Part shown: in pieces, positions 9,104 through 18,015 of the stretch | Position numbering within the stretch: the first letter of the stretch is position 1 | Layout: each line of letters opens with the position of its first letter | Origin: Candidatus Merdisoma merdipullorum | Lineage (GTDB): Bacteria; Bacillota; Clostridia; Lachnospirales; Lachnospiraceae | Direction: 5' to 3' | Length of the DNA stretch: 64,000 nt | NCBI GenBank assembly: GCA_018715645.1 | Contig: DVLE01000012.1 | Coordinates: 1 to 64,000, forward strand | Program-made: the position numbers and the translations under genes | The notes under the pieces: model-generated | The model's input: only the letters and a program-made list of their open reading frames with translations | What the model was told of the DNA's origin: nothing | Database searches by the model: none

Positions 9104-10288
9104 ATGATAGAAAAATTGCGGAAATCATCGCTGTATCCTGTGCTTCTAAAGAGCTGGCTTGCATTTCATAAGGCTGTGATCCGGCTTTTCTGGCAGCTCT
9201 GTTACCCCCTCCCGGTCCAAAAACAGAAAATCATTTTCAGTAATTTTAACGGCGGAGGTTTTGGGGACAACCCCAAATACGTGGCAGAGGCCTGTATCCG
9301 GCGGGGACTGCCTTATAAGCTTTACTGGGTCTGCACAAATCCCAAGGCCGGCGGCCCTTATCCGGCAGAGCTTACTCTGATACGTCCCAATACGCTTTCC
9401 TTTGTCTATCATATGGCTACCGCCCGCTTCTGGGTGGACAACACACGGAAGCTGTACTATTTCAAAAAAAAGAAAAATCAGCTCTATATCCATACCGCGC
9501 ACGGCGGTCCGGGAATGAAGCGGATCGAGCGAGACGCCCAGGAAGGGCTTACGCCCGAATATGTGGCTTACGCCAAGCGGGACTCCGCTCATATGGATCT
9601 GCTTCTCTCCAACTGCCGCTTCTTTACGCAGTGTCTCAGAAGCAGCTACTGGTACGACGGTCCGATTCTGGAAAAGGGCATTCCAAAAAACGATCTGTAT
9701 TTCCGCAATGTTCCGGAACAGAGAAAACTGATCCGTGATTACTATGGACTCCCGGAAGACGCCAGGCTGGTTCTCTATGTGCCTACATGGAGAGAGGACA
9801 GGAAGCTGAACGTATATCATCTGGACTTTGAAGGCTGCCTGAACGCCTTTGAGGAACGCTTCGGCGGAAGCTGGTATATGCTCATGCGTATGCACCCGAA
9901 TGTAAACGCCGATGATTTTGACATCCGCTACACCGATCGTGTGCTGAACGCCTCCCCTTATCCCAACGTCCAGGAGCTTCTGGCGGGCGGAGACGCCGTA
10001 ATCACAGACTATTCCTCCTGCGGCTTCGATTACATCCAGCTTGACCGGCCCTCCTTTATCTACGCGGAGGACTATGAGCAGATGAAGCACGATCGCGGCT
10101 TCTACCTGGAGCTGGATGAAATTCCTGTACCTGCAGCCTTCTCAAACGAAGAAATGATTCAAAATATCCGGAATTTTTCCTGGGAGGAATATGAACGCAG
10201 GCGCGCCCCGTTTATGGAACGAATGGACTACTATGACGACGGACACGCTTCGGACGCCGTCGTAGATTATATCCTGGAACATACCTGA
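9104..10288 (+). CDS. CDP-glycerol glycerophosphotransferase family protein (TagB/TagF-like)
   Basis: 394-aa GT-B-type enzyme of the family that transfers glycerol phosphate from CDP-glycerol (TagB/TagF in wall teichoic acid synthesis) or related polyol phosphates. Support comes from the conserved HGGPGMKR segment, the LYVPTWRED stretch, the RMHPN motif and the DYSSCGFDY motif that holds the nucleotide. There is no N-terminal GT2 domain, so it is the short single-domain form. The start follows a GGAGGT six bases upstream. It is monocistronic, with its own promoter and a strong terminator, and stands next to the large glycan operon, suggesting a part in surface polymer synthesis. The acceptor is unknown. 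Confidence 0.88.
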   Translation: MIEKLRKSSLYPVLLKSWLAFHKAVIRLFWQLCYPLPVQKQKIIFSNFNGGGFGDNPKYVAEACIRRGLPYKLYWVCTNPKAGGPYPAELTLIRPNTLSFVYHMATARFWVDNTRKLYYFKKKKNQLYIHTAHGGPGMKRIERDAQEGLTPEYVAYAKRDSAHMDLLLSNCRFFTQCLRSSYWYDGPILEKGIPKNDLYFRNVPEQRKLIRDYYGLPEDARLVLYVPTWREDRKLNVYHLDFEGCLNAFEERFGGSWYMLMRMHPNVNADDFDIRYTDRVLNASPYPNVQELLAGGDAVITDYSSCGFDYIQLDRPSFIYAEDYEQMKHDRGFYLELDEIPVPAAFSNEEMIQNIRNFSWEEYERRRAPFMERMDYYDDGHASDAVVDYILEHT

Positions 10289-10311
10289 AAGAAAAATATT
10301 ATCTTTTCAGC

Positions 10312-10368
10312 AAAAAGCACAGGCTTCTTTCATCGCCATGCCGCGATGAGAAGAAAGCCTGTGCTTTT
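10312..10368. terminator. Bidirectional terminator hairpin
   Basis: A long inverted repeat with arms 10312-10336 and 10343-10368 (AAAGCACAGGCTTCTT and its complement, plus CATCGC/GCGATG). It has A-rich and T-rich flanks on both sides and sits between the convergent ends of the CDP-glycerol transferase gene and rfbF. Confidence 0.85.
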
Positions 10369-10380
10369 CATTTTCTCTTT

Positions 10381-11154
10381 TTATTCCCATGTCTTCCAGG
10401 GGGCCCCTCCTGCGTGCCAGAGTTCCTCAAGCTTCTGCTTGTCCTGCAGAGTATCCATGCAGCGCCAGAAGCCTTTATGCCGGTAGCTTGTAAGCTGTCC
10501 TTCCTCTGCAAGCCTCTCCAGCGGTTCCCGCTCAAAAGAAGTTCCATCTCCCTCGATATAGTCCAGAACCTCCGGTTCCAAAACCATATATCCTCCATTG
10601 ATCCAGCCTACATCCGCCTGGCTCTTTTCCCGGAAGGATTTGATCTGATCTCCTTCCATGTCCATGGCGCCAAATCTTCCCTCCGGCAGGACGGCGGTCA
10701 GTGTCGCCAGACGTCCGGACTTCCTGTGCGCCTTCACCAATTCTTCGATGTTCACGTCTGAAACACCGTCTCCGTAGGTCATCATAAAAGATTCTTTCCC
10801 AAGGAAAGGCTTAACCCGCTTTATTCTTCCGCCCGTCATCGTATTCAGTCCCGTGTCCACAACCGTTACCTTCCACGCTTCCGTATAAGTATTATGGACC
10901 GTCATCTGATTTCCCTGTGAAAAATCAAAGGTTACGTCGCTATTATAAAGGAAATAATCTGCGAACCATTTCTTGATGACTTCCTGCTTATAACCCGCGC
11001 AGATAATAAATTCACGGTATCCATACCGGGTATATTCCTTCATAATATGCCAGAGAATCGGCATCCCGCCTACTTCTATCATGGGCTTTGGCTTAAACTG
11101 CGATTCCTCCGAGATGCGGGTGCCGAAGCCTCCTGCCAGGATCACTACCTTCAT
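10381..11154 (-). CDS. rfbF: Glucose-1-phosphate cytidylyltransferase
   Basis: 257-aa nucleotidyltransferase that makes CDP-glucose from CTP and glucose 1-phosphate, the first step toward 3,6-dideoxyhexoses. It carries the N-terminal LAGGFGTRISEES nucleotide motif, KPKPMIEVGG, and the family-typical YGDGVSDVNI and FGAMD-like segments; length equals the family norm. GGAGGTGAA precedes the start. It is the last gene of the minus-strand glycan operon, 145 bp after the acyltransferase gene. The usual next enzyme, CDP-glucose 4,6-dehydratase (rfbG), is absent from the window, so the fate of CDP-glucose is unclear. A glycerol- or ribitol-type specificity is less likely given the close RfbF-like sequence. 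Confidence 0.9.
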   Translation of the reverse strand: MKVVILAGGFGTRISEESQFKPKPMIEVGGMPILWHIMKEYTRYGYREFIICAGYKQEVIKKWFADYFLYNSDVTFDFSQGNQMTVHNTYTEAWKVTVVDTGLNTMTGGRIKRVKPFLGKESFMMTYGDGVSDVNIEELVKAHRKSGRLATLTAVLPEGRFGAMDMEGDQIKSFREKSQADVGWINGGYMVLEPEVLDYIEGDGTSFEREPLERLAEEGQLTSYRHKGFWRCMDTLQDKQKLEELWHAGGAPWKTWE

Positions 11155-11299
11155 GTCATTTCACCTCCAAAGCTGCGGACAGCTCTTATAACCGTTCCCC
11201 GCAGACCATTTCTCCTTACTCTTTATCATATCTGATTTCGCCCTGTTTCTCAACCGCAACCTGCATGAAATCGCATATCCAGCATATCCAGGCGAAAAA

Positions 11300-12235
11300 C
11301 TATGCCAAAATCCCTGCCAGCCGAAGGACGGTTCCAAGCATCGAATAGACAAAAAGATGCAGACAGAGTACCGGAAGCGTATGCCGTCCCAGAAAGCCAA
11401 GAGCTTCTGCAAACTTTTTCGTATACTTTTCCAGGAAAAGCGAAAGCTCCATGACAAAAAGCGAGCCAAGGCTTCCCACAGCCAGATACAGGATCATGGA
11501 ACGTCCATAATCAGCCACTGACATATTGACGCTTCCGTTCAGCCAGGACAATCCCGCAAATGCCGCCGCAGTCAGAATCAGCGCCCATGGCTTCCGGTAC
11601 AGACTCTCCACAAGCTCCCTGTCCGCCATGATTTTTCCGATAAGAAGAAAAGAGACCGAATAGAGAGCGCAGTCGAGGCTCCAGGGCAGCAGCACCGGGC
11701 AGAGATAATGAAGCAGAACCGCAGCCAGAAGAACGCCGAAATTCAGATACAAAGCCTTCTTCCTGCTGCCTCCTGCCGCCCGCATCAGAAGCCAGAATAC
11801 CAGATAGCTTACAAACATACAGGTCAGAAACCAGGTAGGCGCGTTCAGAATCTGCATAAAATAGATGTTAGGCGTCGTATTCATCGGAAACAGACAGTTC
11901 CTGGAATAGAGAATGCCCAGCAGCGGGAAAAAGGAAGCCGCCTGCGCCTGCCCTGTCAGCAGATCATTTTTGATAAAGAAAAAGAGAAACAGAAACAAAT
12001 TATACCCAAAATAGGGCAGAAGAAGGCGTCTCGCTTTCTTTTTCACAAAACTTCCAAAGGTTTCCTCCGGCTTCCAGCGAAAGGTCATCCCTGCCAGAAT
12101 GAAGAAAACCGGCATATAGAACATCCCGCCAAAAAAGGTCACCGGTCCCAGCGATTTCCCTGTGTGTACCAGGAGTACGACCAGGATTCCCAGCGCCTTT
12201 GCAATATCCAGCCAAAGCACTCGTTTTTTTTCCAT
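11300..12235 (-). CDS. Acyltransferase_3 family membrane O-acyltransferase (a)
   Basis: 311-aa multi-pass membrane protein of the Acyltransferase_3 family, which transfers acetyl or other acyl groups to sugars. The N-terminus RVLWLDIAKALGILVVLLVH, with the conserved His, and the following GMFYMPVFFILAG are typical; about ten hydrophobic segments follow. The frame is open upstream within the previous gene, but ATG 12235 has a GGAGAGGGG ribosome site and lies two bases after the previous stop, so coupled translation is likely. It probably O-acetylates the operon's glycan or a lipid-linked intermediate; the acceptor is unknown. Confidence 0.87.
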   Translation of the reverse strand: MEKKRVLWLDIAKALGILVVLLVHTGKSLGPVTFFGGMFYMPVFFILAGMTFRWKPEETFGSFVKKKARRLLLPYFGYNLFLFLFFFIKNDLLTGQAQAASFFPLLGILYSRNCLFPMNTTPNIYFMQILNAPTWFLTCMFVSYLVFWLLMRAAGGSRKKALYLNFGVLLAAVLLHYLCPVLLPWSLDCALYSVSFLLIGKIMADRELVESLYRKPWALILTAAAFAGLSWLNGSVNMSVADYGRSMILYLAVGSLGSLFVMELSLFLEKYTKKFAEALGFLGRHTLPVLCLHLFVYSMLGTVLRLAGILA

Positions 12236-12237
12236 TT

Positions 12238-13407
12238 CTAACCCCTCTCCTTCTTCCGTCCTCCGGCCAGTCTCTGAACTCCCTTTTCCAAAAAACCGCT
12301 TAAGGGTTCCACATACTTTCTGCTGAAAGCTGAAATCAGCAGCACGAGCGCCGTCGTACACAGAAAATCCAGTCCCACAGTCAGATGATAGCCAAGTCTG
12401 CCATGAAGCCCCAGGAAAAACCAGCAGGAAAAGGTCGCCACCACGGGAAAATGCAGCAGATACAGCGAATAGGATATATCTCCGAGGAAGCAAAACGGCT
12501 TCGCCCCGAAGAATCTCTGAAGGCCGGAAAGGCCAAGCACTCCGGTCAGAAGGCCCACCGCTCCTGCCATATGATATACCACGGTATAGGCAGGCGGCAA
12601 AATGGCATACATCGTCCCTGTCATATCAGAACCAATGGAGGGATAAGACAGAAGATAAACTCCTGCCGCAAAGGAAAGGAGCGGCAGGACCGCGTACTTT
12701 CGCCAAAGCTCCATGATCTTTTCCTGAGTGCAGAACAGATCGCAAAGCACAAAGCCCAGAAACACACCGGCAAAATAAATATCCGTCGTCAGAGAAACGA
12801 TTATCATGACGGCATAGGCGATGTAGCGCAAGGGATTTTTTCCGACCAGATAAGCAGCCAGGTACACCACCAAAGCTCCCCAGAACAGATAGGGAATCGT
12901 CCAGAGTACTCCGTTGTAATCGTTGCTGCCTGCAAGGAAACAGCCGATCAGGCTTTCATAGAGCATTCCAAAGAAATCCGGCGCGAACTGATTAAAGCCT
13001 GCAAACCATGCTTCTGATTTTGTCAGCACAGCCGTCTCCGCATTCCGGTAAAGTCCAAGGGACATCAGCAGGAAGATCAGCAGATTGGACACCAGAATCA
13101 TCGGCATCAGACGAAAATACCGCTTCCATGCGCTGGTTTTCAGCCGCTTCTTATCCCTGCCCGACCGGAAGTAAGACAGGCAAAGCACAAAACCGCTGAA
13201 CACCAGAAACAGACATACCGCCGCGTTTCCGCTGTAGAGCAGATTCAGCGGAGTCTTTCCCAGCATAATCTCGATCTGGGACTGCGTATGAGACGCCTCC
13301 GGCAGCAGACTGTAGGCGGCATAATAAAAGGCAAATACAAAATGGCAGAAATACACCATCAAAGCTCCGATTCCCTTCAATCCGTCAATATAAGCCAATT
13401 TCTTCAT
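12238..13407 (-). CDS. Acyltransferase_3 family membrane O-acyltransferase (b)
   Basis: 389-aa multi-pass protein of the Acyltransferase_3 family (OafA-like without a C-terminal SGNH domain). It starts MKKLAYIDGLKGIGALMVYFCHF, with the catalytic-type His in the first helix, followed by an FLVFSGFVLCLSYFRSGRD segment with a conserved Arg. It lies in the middle of the operon, 14 bp after the SGNH-like gene and two bases before a second acyltransferase. Two different enzymes of this type plus an MBOAT system suggest several acyl modifications on one polymer. Confidence 0.88.
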   Translation of the reverse strand: MKKLAYIDGLKGIGALMVYFCHFVFAFYYAAYSLLPEASHTQSQIEIMLGKTPLNLLYSGNAAVCLFLVFSGFVLCLSYFRSGRDKKRLKTSAWKRYFRLMPMILVSNLLIFLLMSLGLYRNAETAVLTKSEAWFAGFNQFAPDFFGMLYESLIGCFLAGSNDYNGVLWTIPYLFWGALVVYLAAYLVGKNPLRYIAYAVMIIVSLTTDIYFAGVFLGFVLCDLFCTQEKIMELWRKYAVLPLLSFAAGVYLLSYPSIGSDMTGTMYAILPPAYTVVYHMAGAVGLLTGVLGLSGLQRFFGAKPFCFLGDISYSLYLLHFPVVATFSCWFFLGLHGRLGYHLTVGLDFLCTTALVLLISAFSRKYVEPLSGFLEKGVQRLAGGRKKERG

Positions 13408-13421
13408 ATTTCCTGCCTCCT

Positions 13422-14354
13422 CTATCTTCCCGCCACTGCGACGCAGAGCAATTTCGTATATTCTTTGCGCCCCTCTGCGGACAGATGTATGAGATCCTGA
13501 TAGTTGGCCGCATCAGAGGTATCGAAATTCAGCTCCTCCGCGCAGATGACCGCAAAGCTGCCGCTTCCGTTCCAGCTTCTTTCCAGCTCCCGGACTTCCT
13601 GCAGGCAAAGTTCATAGAGTTCCCTATAATCCTCATCCTGATACATACGTTCATATTTGGGTGTTTCCAGAAAATACAGGTTCAGATCGTACTGCTCCGC
13701 CAGGGCCGCTATCTCCCGGTACCCCTGAACCTGGGCTTCATTCAGACCCTCCCGCCCTCCAAGGGTTCCAAGCGCGTCCAGTTCTTCTTTCGTACTTCCT
13801 TCCTGGGAAAGCAGAGTCCCGCCGTTCCGGAACTGGGAGGATACCAGCCGGTTATTTACCGGATAAGTCAAAAGCTGCTCATTATTCGCCGTCACAAAGA
13901 ACTCAAAGAAGTCTGAGAAGGAAGCCTCTCCGCTCTCTGCCATCAGCCTCCAGGCACGGAGCTTAAAATCAAGATCCGTATCCAGCAGAATCTTTGTATC
14001 ACTGATCCAGGGATCCGCCGCCGCCGTATAGGGATAGAGATCGATATATAAATTCTGAATCTTCAGCCCCTCCTCCAACATATACTGAAGCTCCATGGCC
14101 ATCAGCGCAGGCTGGTTCCCGTTGTAAGACAAAATATAGGAATTACCCGGAAGCTCCTCCTCCAGCACGTCGATCGAAAGGCCCTGCCGAAACATGGAAG
14201 ACCCGATAAACAGATTTTCTGTCTCCTCCTGGGCGATAGCCGCCTGCATTCCGTAGGTGGAGACCGGAAGGAGACGCGCGTATTCATTTTTCAGAATGAT
14301 CAAAAGGAACGCTGCCAGAAGCGCGCTTCCTATGGCAGTCAGGACTCGTTTCAT
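13422..14354 (-). CDS. SGNH-hydrolase-like partner of MBOAT acyltransferase (AlgX/DltD-like role)
   Basis: 310-aa exported or anchored protein with a signal-anchor helix at about 5-23. It has an SGNH-like block I (LFIGSSMFRQG, putative nucleophile Ser) and a C-terminal DLIHLSAEG that fits the Asp-x-x-His block. It lies 15 bp after an MBOAT gene. In alginate (AlgI/AlgJ/AlgX), peptidoglycan (PatA/PatB) and D-alanyl (DltB/DltD) systems the MBOAT moves an acyl group across the membrane and such a partner attaches it to the polymer outside. By analogy this protein probably performs the outer-face transfer. Substrate unknown. Confidence 0.75.
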   Translation of the reverse strand: MKRVLTAIGSALLAAFLLIILKNEYARLLPVSTYGMQAAIAQEETENLFIGSSMFRQGLSIDVLEEELPGNSYILSYNGNQPALMAMELQYMLEEGLKIQNLYIDLYPYTAAADPWISDTKILLDTDLDFKLRAWRLMAESGEASFSDFFEFFVTANNEQLLTYPVNNRLVSSQFRNGGTLLSQEGSTKEELDALGTLGGREGLNEAQVQGYREIAALAEQYDLNLYFLETPKYERMYQDEDYRELYELCLQEVRELERSWNGSGSFAVICAEELNFDTSDAANYQDLIHLSAEGRKEYTKLLCVAVAGR

Positions 14355-14369
14355 GCGTTTTTACTCCTC

Positions 14370-15803
14370 TCAAAAGTTCGCATACAGAAATCCGGATACC
14401 CCGAAGACTCCAAACAGTACGACGCTCATCGTCATCACCGCAAGCCAGAAAGCAGACAGATAGGTCTCGCCTTTCTCGCGGGTACGGCCATAGACGCGGC
14501 CGCGCTCGTAGAGGAACAACAGGAACAGAAAACCGCAGGCTGTCAGGAAATAGGCCGCGCAGGTATTATCCCTGGTAAAGGGCAGAATCGAATTCTGGAT
14601 GTCAAGATAGGACAGGGAAAAGCCCGTCACTATCCGTTTCAGGAATGAGAAAGCCGCTCCCAGGCTCTCCGCCCGGAAGAAAATCCAGCCAAGGGTGACG
14701 CTAAGAAAGGTAAGCGCCGTCTGCCAGATACGCCGGGGAAGCGTGCAGTCCGGTTTTTTCTTGCCGGAAAGCAGATTCCATACGCCATGAATCCCGCCCC
14801 AGATCACGAAGGTCCAGCTTGCCCCGTGCCAAAGCCCGCTCACCAGAAACGTGACCATGATATTCACTCCATAGCGGAACGAAGATACCCGGTTGCCCCC
14901 CAGGGGAATATACACGTAATCCTTCAGCCAGCTTGAAAGCGAGATATGCCAGCGGCTCCAGAACTCCTTGATTCCCCGTGAAAAATAGGGACAGTCAAAA
15001 TTCTTTTTGCTTCGGATTCCCAGGAGATTTCCCATTCCGATGGCGATGTCTGAATACCCGGAAAAGTCACAGTAAATCTGAAAGGAGTAAAAAACGGCCG
15101 CCATCACGCAGGCCAGTCCCGGATATGCTTCGGGAGCGGAAAAGATCGTGTCCACATAAGCGGACAGACGGTTGGCAATCACCATCTTTTTGAACAGACC
15201 CAGCACGATCCGCTGAATCCCCTCGGCAAACAGACCGGCGTCATAGACCGGTCCCTCATGGAGCTGCGCAAGAAAGCCTTCCGAGCGCTCAATCGGACCG
15301 GAGAGAATCTGCGGAAAGAACAGAATGTAGGTCAGGTAAGCGCACAGACCTGGGACTCCCTTTTCCGCTTTCCTCTTTCCCAGATAAATGTCCGCATTAT
15401 AGCTGATCATTTTAAACGTATAGTAGGAAATTCCAAGAGGAAGCACAAGGGAAAGAACCGGAAACCCGGCCGAAAGCCCCGCAAGACTTAATAAAGCCGC
15501 GAAGGATTCCGTAAAAAAGTTCAGATATTTAAATACAAAGAGAACCAGAAGGACCGGAACGACCGCAGCCGTAAGCCAGAGCTTCTTTTCCTTTTTTGTC
15601 TCTGCTTCTTCTGTACGGATACCCGCAAAATACGACCAGAGCGTGCTTCCGCCCGAAAGAAGCAGCATACGCGGATCCGCGCTCAGATAAAAAAGCAGGC
15701 TGGCGGCCAGCAGGAGCCACAGACGCCCTGCTCTGGGCGTCAGATAGTACACTGCCAGCACGCCGGCCAGAAAAGCCAGAGTTAACATAATATTGGAAGT
15801 CAT
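14370..15803 (-). CDS. MBOAT family O-acyltransferase (AlgI/DltB-like)
   Basis: 477-aa polytopic membrane protein. The order of signatures fits MBOAT enzymes of the AlgI type: an N-terminal helix cluster ending in LVLPLGISYYTFKMISYNADIY, the segment FPQILSGPIERSEGF, the conserved RWHISLSSWLKDYVYIPLGG, and the catalytic-type His in LVSGLWHGASWTFVIWGGIHG. It would carry an acyl group (commonly acetyl) across the membrane for the SGNH-like protein encoded immediately downstream. It belongs to the tightly spaced glycan operon, 20 bp after the preceding gene. Confidence 0.93.
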   Translation of the reverse strand: MTSNIMLTLAFLAGVLAVYYLTPRAGRLWLLLAASLLFYLSADPRMLLLSGGSTLWSYFAGIRTEEAETKKEKKLWLTAAVVPVLLVLFVFKYLNFFTESFAALLSLAGLSAGFPVLSLVLPLGISYYTFKMISYNADIYLGKRKAEKGVPGLCAYLTYILFFPQILSGPIERSEGFLAQLHEGPVYDAGLFAEGIQRIVLGLFKKMVIANRLSAYVDTIFSAPEAYPGLACVMAAVFYSFQIYCDFSGYSDIAIGMGNLLGIRSKKNFDCPYFSRGIKEFWSRWHISLSSWLKDYVYIPLGGNRVSSFRYGVNIMVTFLVSGLWHGASWTFVIWGGIHGVWNLLSGKKKPDCTLPRRIWQTALTFLSVTLGWIFFRAESLGAAFSFLKRIVTGFSLSYLDIQNSILPFTRDNTCAAYFLTACGFLFLLFLYERGRVYGRTREKGETYLSAFWLAVMTMSVVLFGVFGVSGFLYANF

Positions 15804-15823
15804 CTGCTTCCTCCTCGCTTTTT

Positions 15824-16750
15824 TTACTCATGGTCCGGCTTCCGTTCCGAAAGCTGCGCGGACACCTCCCGATAAAGATCCACTCCCACGTTTACCATAA
15901 CTCCTATCAGAATCACGGAAAAGGTCACCATAGGAAGCTTTGTTTCGCCGTTGATGATATAGGCGTAGGCGCTGTAGGACACGATAAGCTGCAGAATCGG
16001 AAGGTAAAAACGCTCTTTTCGGCGCATACAGTACAAAAGAGCCGCGATGTCCGCCGTGTATCCGGCCCATGCCGGCATATAAGGCGCAAAATAAGGAATC
16101 AGAAGCGCCAGGAACAGAAAAAGCTGCAGCGCCATATCCTGGGTGATACGGATTTTCTTCTTCGCGAAACCGTAGGCTCCGGTCAGAAGAAGGCCGATCA
16201 GAAACAGCACGAACACCTTATCAAAAAGGTTCACAAAGGCTTCCGCTCCGATAATCTCATAGAAATTGGGCCAGCCCCGGCTTAAGCTCGCCGGATAGTC
16301 CACGCTCAAAGGCTGATACCACTGCCACATCCGGTACAGGGCTATGGCCGTTCCCGCCAGCGTACTAAGGACGCCGAGAACGCGAAAGCCGCGGACGCAA
16401 AGGTAAAAGCCTGCAAAAAACAGAATCACATAGTATACGCAGTTGACATTCCAGAGCGCTCCGTTCGCCACGATGGTCGGATAGATCACCAGAATCGCAT
16501 AGGTGCAGAAGGCTCTGTTTCTCCGCCCCGTATAGTGATATACGATAGCTCCGCACAGAATCGCCAAAAGGTATTCCAGTACGATGCCCGCTATCTTTTC
16601 GGCTCCGGTCTCTGTATAATCAATGACAGACAGACGAAGAAAAACGCCCGTTCCGCTGATGCAGACCGCCAGCAGCACATCCAGGAAGGTAAAGGTAAAG
16701 CTTCCGATTCTCCATTTTTTAGAAATAAAATCTCTTAAAAAATCGTCCAT
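15824..16750 (-). CDS. Multi-pass membrane protein, shortened paralogue of the neighbouring GT-C-like protein
   Basis: 308-aa protein with about nine hydrophobic helices. It resembles the C-terminal two-thirds of its upstream neighbour (16750-18006): compare IVANGALWNVNCVYYVILFF with TIWANSALWAQCDIIFMTFL, and RRKERFYLPILQLIVSYSAY with the matching MNVKKFYIPLAQLLVSFNCY. It lacks the early DD-containing loop and has PYMPAWAGYTADI where the neighbour has PHMHERYGCVADI. It may be a partner subunit, a flippase-like helper or an inactive paralogue; I cannot assign a function. Its ATG overlaps the upstream stop (TAATG), so translation is coupled. Confidence 0.7.
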   Translation of the reverse strand: MDDFLRDFISKKWRIGSFTFTFLDVLLAVCISGTGVFLRLSVIDYTETGAEKIAGIVLEYLLAILCGAIVYHYTGRRNRAFCTYAILVIYPTIVANGALWNVNCVYYVILFFAGFYLCVRGFRVLGVLSTLAGTAIALYRMWQWYQPLSVDYPASLSRGWPNFYEIIGAEAFVNLFDKVFVLFLIGLLLTGAYGFAKKKIRITQDMALQLFLFLALLIPYFAPYMPAWAGYTADIAALLYCMRRKERFYLPILQLIVSYSAYAYIINGETKLPMVTFSVILIGVMVNVGVDLYREVSAQLSERKPDHE

Positions 16751-18006
16751 TACGCTCCCTCCTTCCGTACCGCAGCCGAATGTTCTGTACTTCCTTCGCC
16801 TGAAGCCGCTGCGTCCTTTATCTGTTTTTCCGTTATCTGGTTTTCCGGATTCCTCATATAGTTCCAGATGTCAAGTCCCACAAGAATCAGAAGGCCCAGC
16901 TCCAGAAACGCCCAGACGCCGTAATAGATCGGCGGCTCGCTCGCTCCTCTGTGGCTTAAGTAAGCCATGTAACAGTTGAATGAAACCAGAAGCTGCGCCA
17001 GGGGAATGTAAAACTTCTTCACATTCATCATCGCATAAATGATAGCCAGAATATCCGCCACGCAGCCGTACCGCTCATGCATATGGGGCAGAATATAGGG
17101 CGTCAGAATCGCATAAAACAACGCCATCTGCACGATAAATTCATTGGTAATTTTGTAACGCTTCTGGGCCATGGCAAACATGAGAATCATAAGAATCCCC
17201 AGAATCAGCCAGGTGCCCGCCTCCGCATATTCCAGAAGGAAATACTGGTTTCCGATAATCTGATAAATATTCGCCCATTTGATAGACAGGGACCACACAT
17301 CCTGGGCGCCCTGCGCCATGTAGATATTGATAAGATCCATAAGCGGCCGTCCGGCGATCCATGCCGGAATAATGCTCAGGAAATACAGAGCAGGAATCCA
17401 CAGGAAATGCTTAAGCTGCACCTTTTTATTCACCCAGAGAATCACCAGGAAGGGGAAAATAAACAGGGACTGGAGTTTGAACACAAAAGCCATTCCATAA
17501 AAGAACATGGCAAGGTTCGGCCTGTCCTGGAAAAAATAATAAAAGCAGAGCAGCAAAAAGGTCATGAATATAATATCGCACTGAGCCCAGAGCGCACTGT
17601 TCGCCCAGATAGTCGGCACCAGCAGCATCAGCCCGTAGGCCGTAATGCTTTTCACGCTGCTTCCCGTGACCCTCCAGACGATCTTTCCCATGACTATGGC
17701 GGCCACAAAGTCCAGCACAATGTGAAGTCCCTTGTAGGCTGTCATAGGATTGATCGGAAGCTTGCTGATCACCCAGAGAATATATACGAAGGTAGGCGTA
17801 TAGTCATAGCGGTCTGTGGCCAGATAAGAAAAGCCCATCTCCTTCAAATCTGAGATCCAGGGATCCCAGTACATCCCCCAGTCGTCCGTCGTCACAACTC
17901 TTAAAATCAGGCGAATCGCCATACCGATCACAGTCATGGCCGCCAGATATAAGACGTCGGTTTTGTCAAACCCCGGCCAGCCGGATTTCTTCATCAATTT
18001 TCCCAT
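16750..18006 (-). CDS. GT-C-type polyprenyl-phosphate-sugar glycosyltransferase (mannosyltransferase-like)
   Basis: 418-aa polytopic membrane protein. The first periplasmic loop holds an acidic pair (TTDDWGMYWDPWISDLKEMG), and a later loop holds HMHERYG, both typical of Firmicute GT-C enzymes (GT39/GT83/GT87-like) that take sugar from a polyprenyl phosphate donor on the outer face. The preceding gene encodes a DPM1/GtrB-like enzyme that would make exactly such a donor, so the two probably form a donor-synthesis and transfer pair. The C-terminal tail is hydrophilic. The gap to the previous gene is 9 bp. Confidence 0.72.
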   Translation of the reverse strand: MGKLMKKSGWPGFDKTDVLYLAAMTVIGMAIRLILRVVTTDDWGMYWDPWISDLKEMGFSYLATDRYDYTPTFVYILWVISKLPINPMTAYKGLHIVLDFVAAIVMGKIVWRVTGSSVKSITAYGLMLLVPTIWANSALWAQCDIIFMTFLLLCFYYFFQDRPNLAMFFYGMAFVFKLQSLFIFPFLVILWVNKKVQLKHFLWIPALYFLSIIPAWIAGRPLMDLINIYMAQGAQDVWSLSIKWANIYQIIGNQYFLLEYAEAGTWLILGILMILMFAMAQKRYKITNEFIVQMALFYAILTPYILPHMHERYGCVADILAIIYAMMNVKKFYIPLAQLLVSFNCYMAYLSHRGASEPPIYYGVWAFLELGLLILVGLDIWNYMRNPENQITEKQIKDAAASGEGSTEHSAAVRKEGA

Positions 18007-18015
18007 AAAGCTCTC

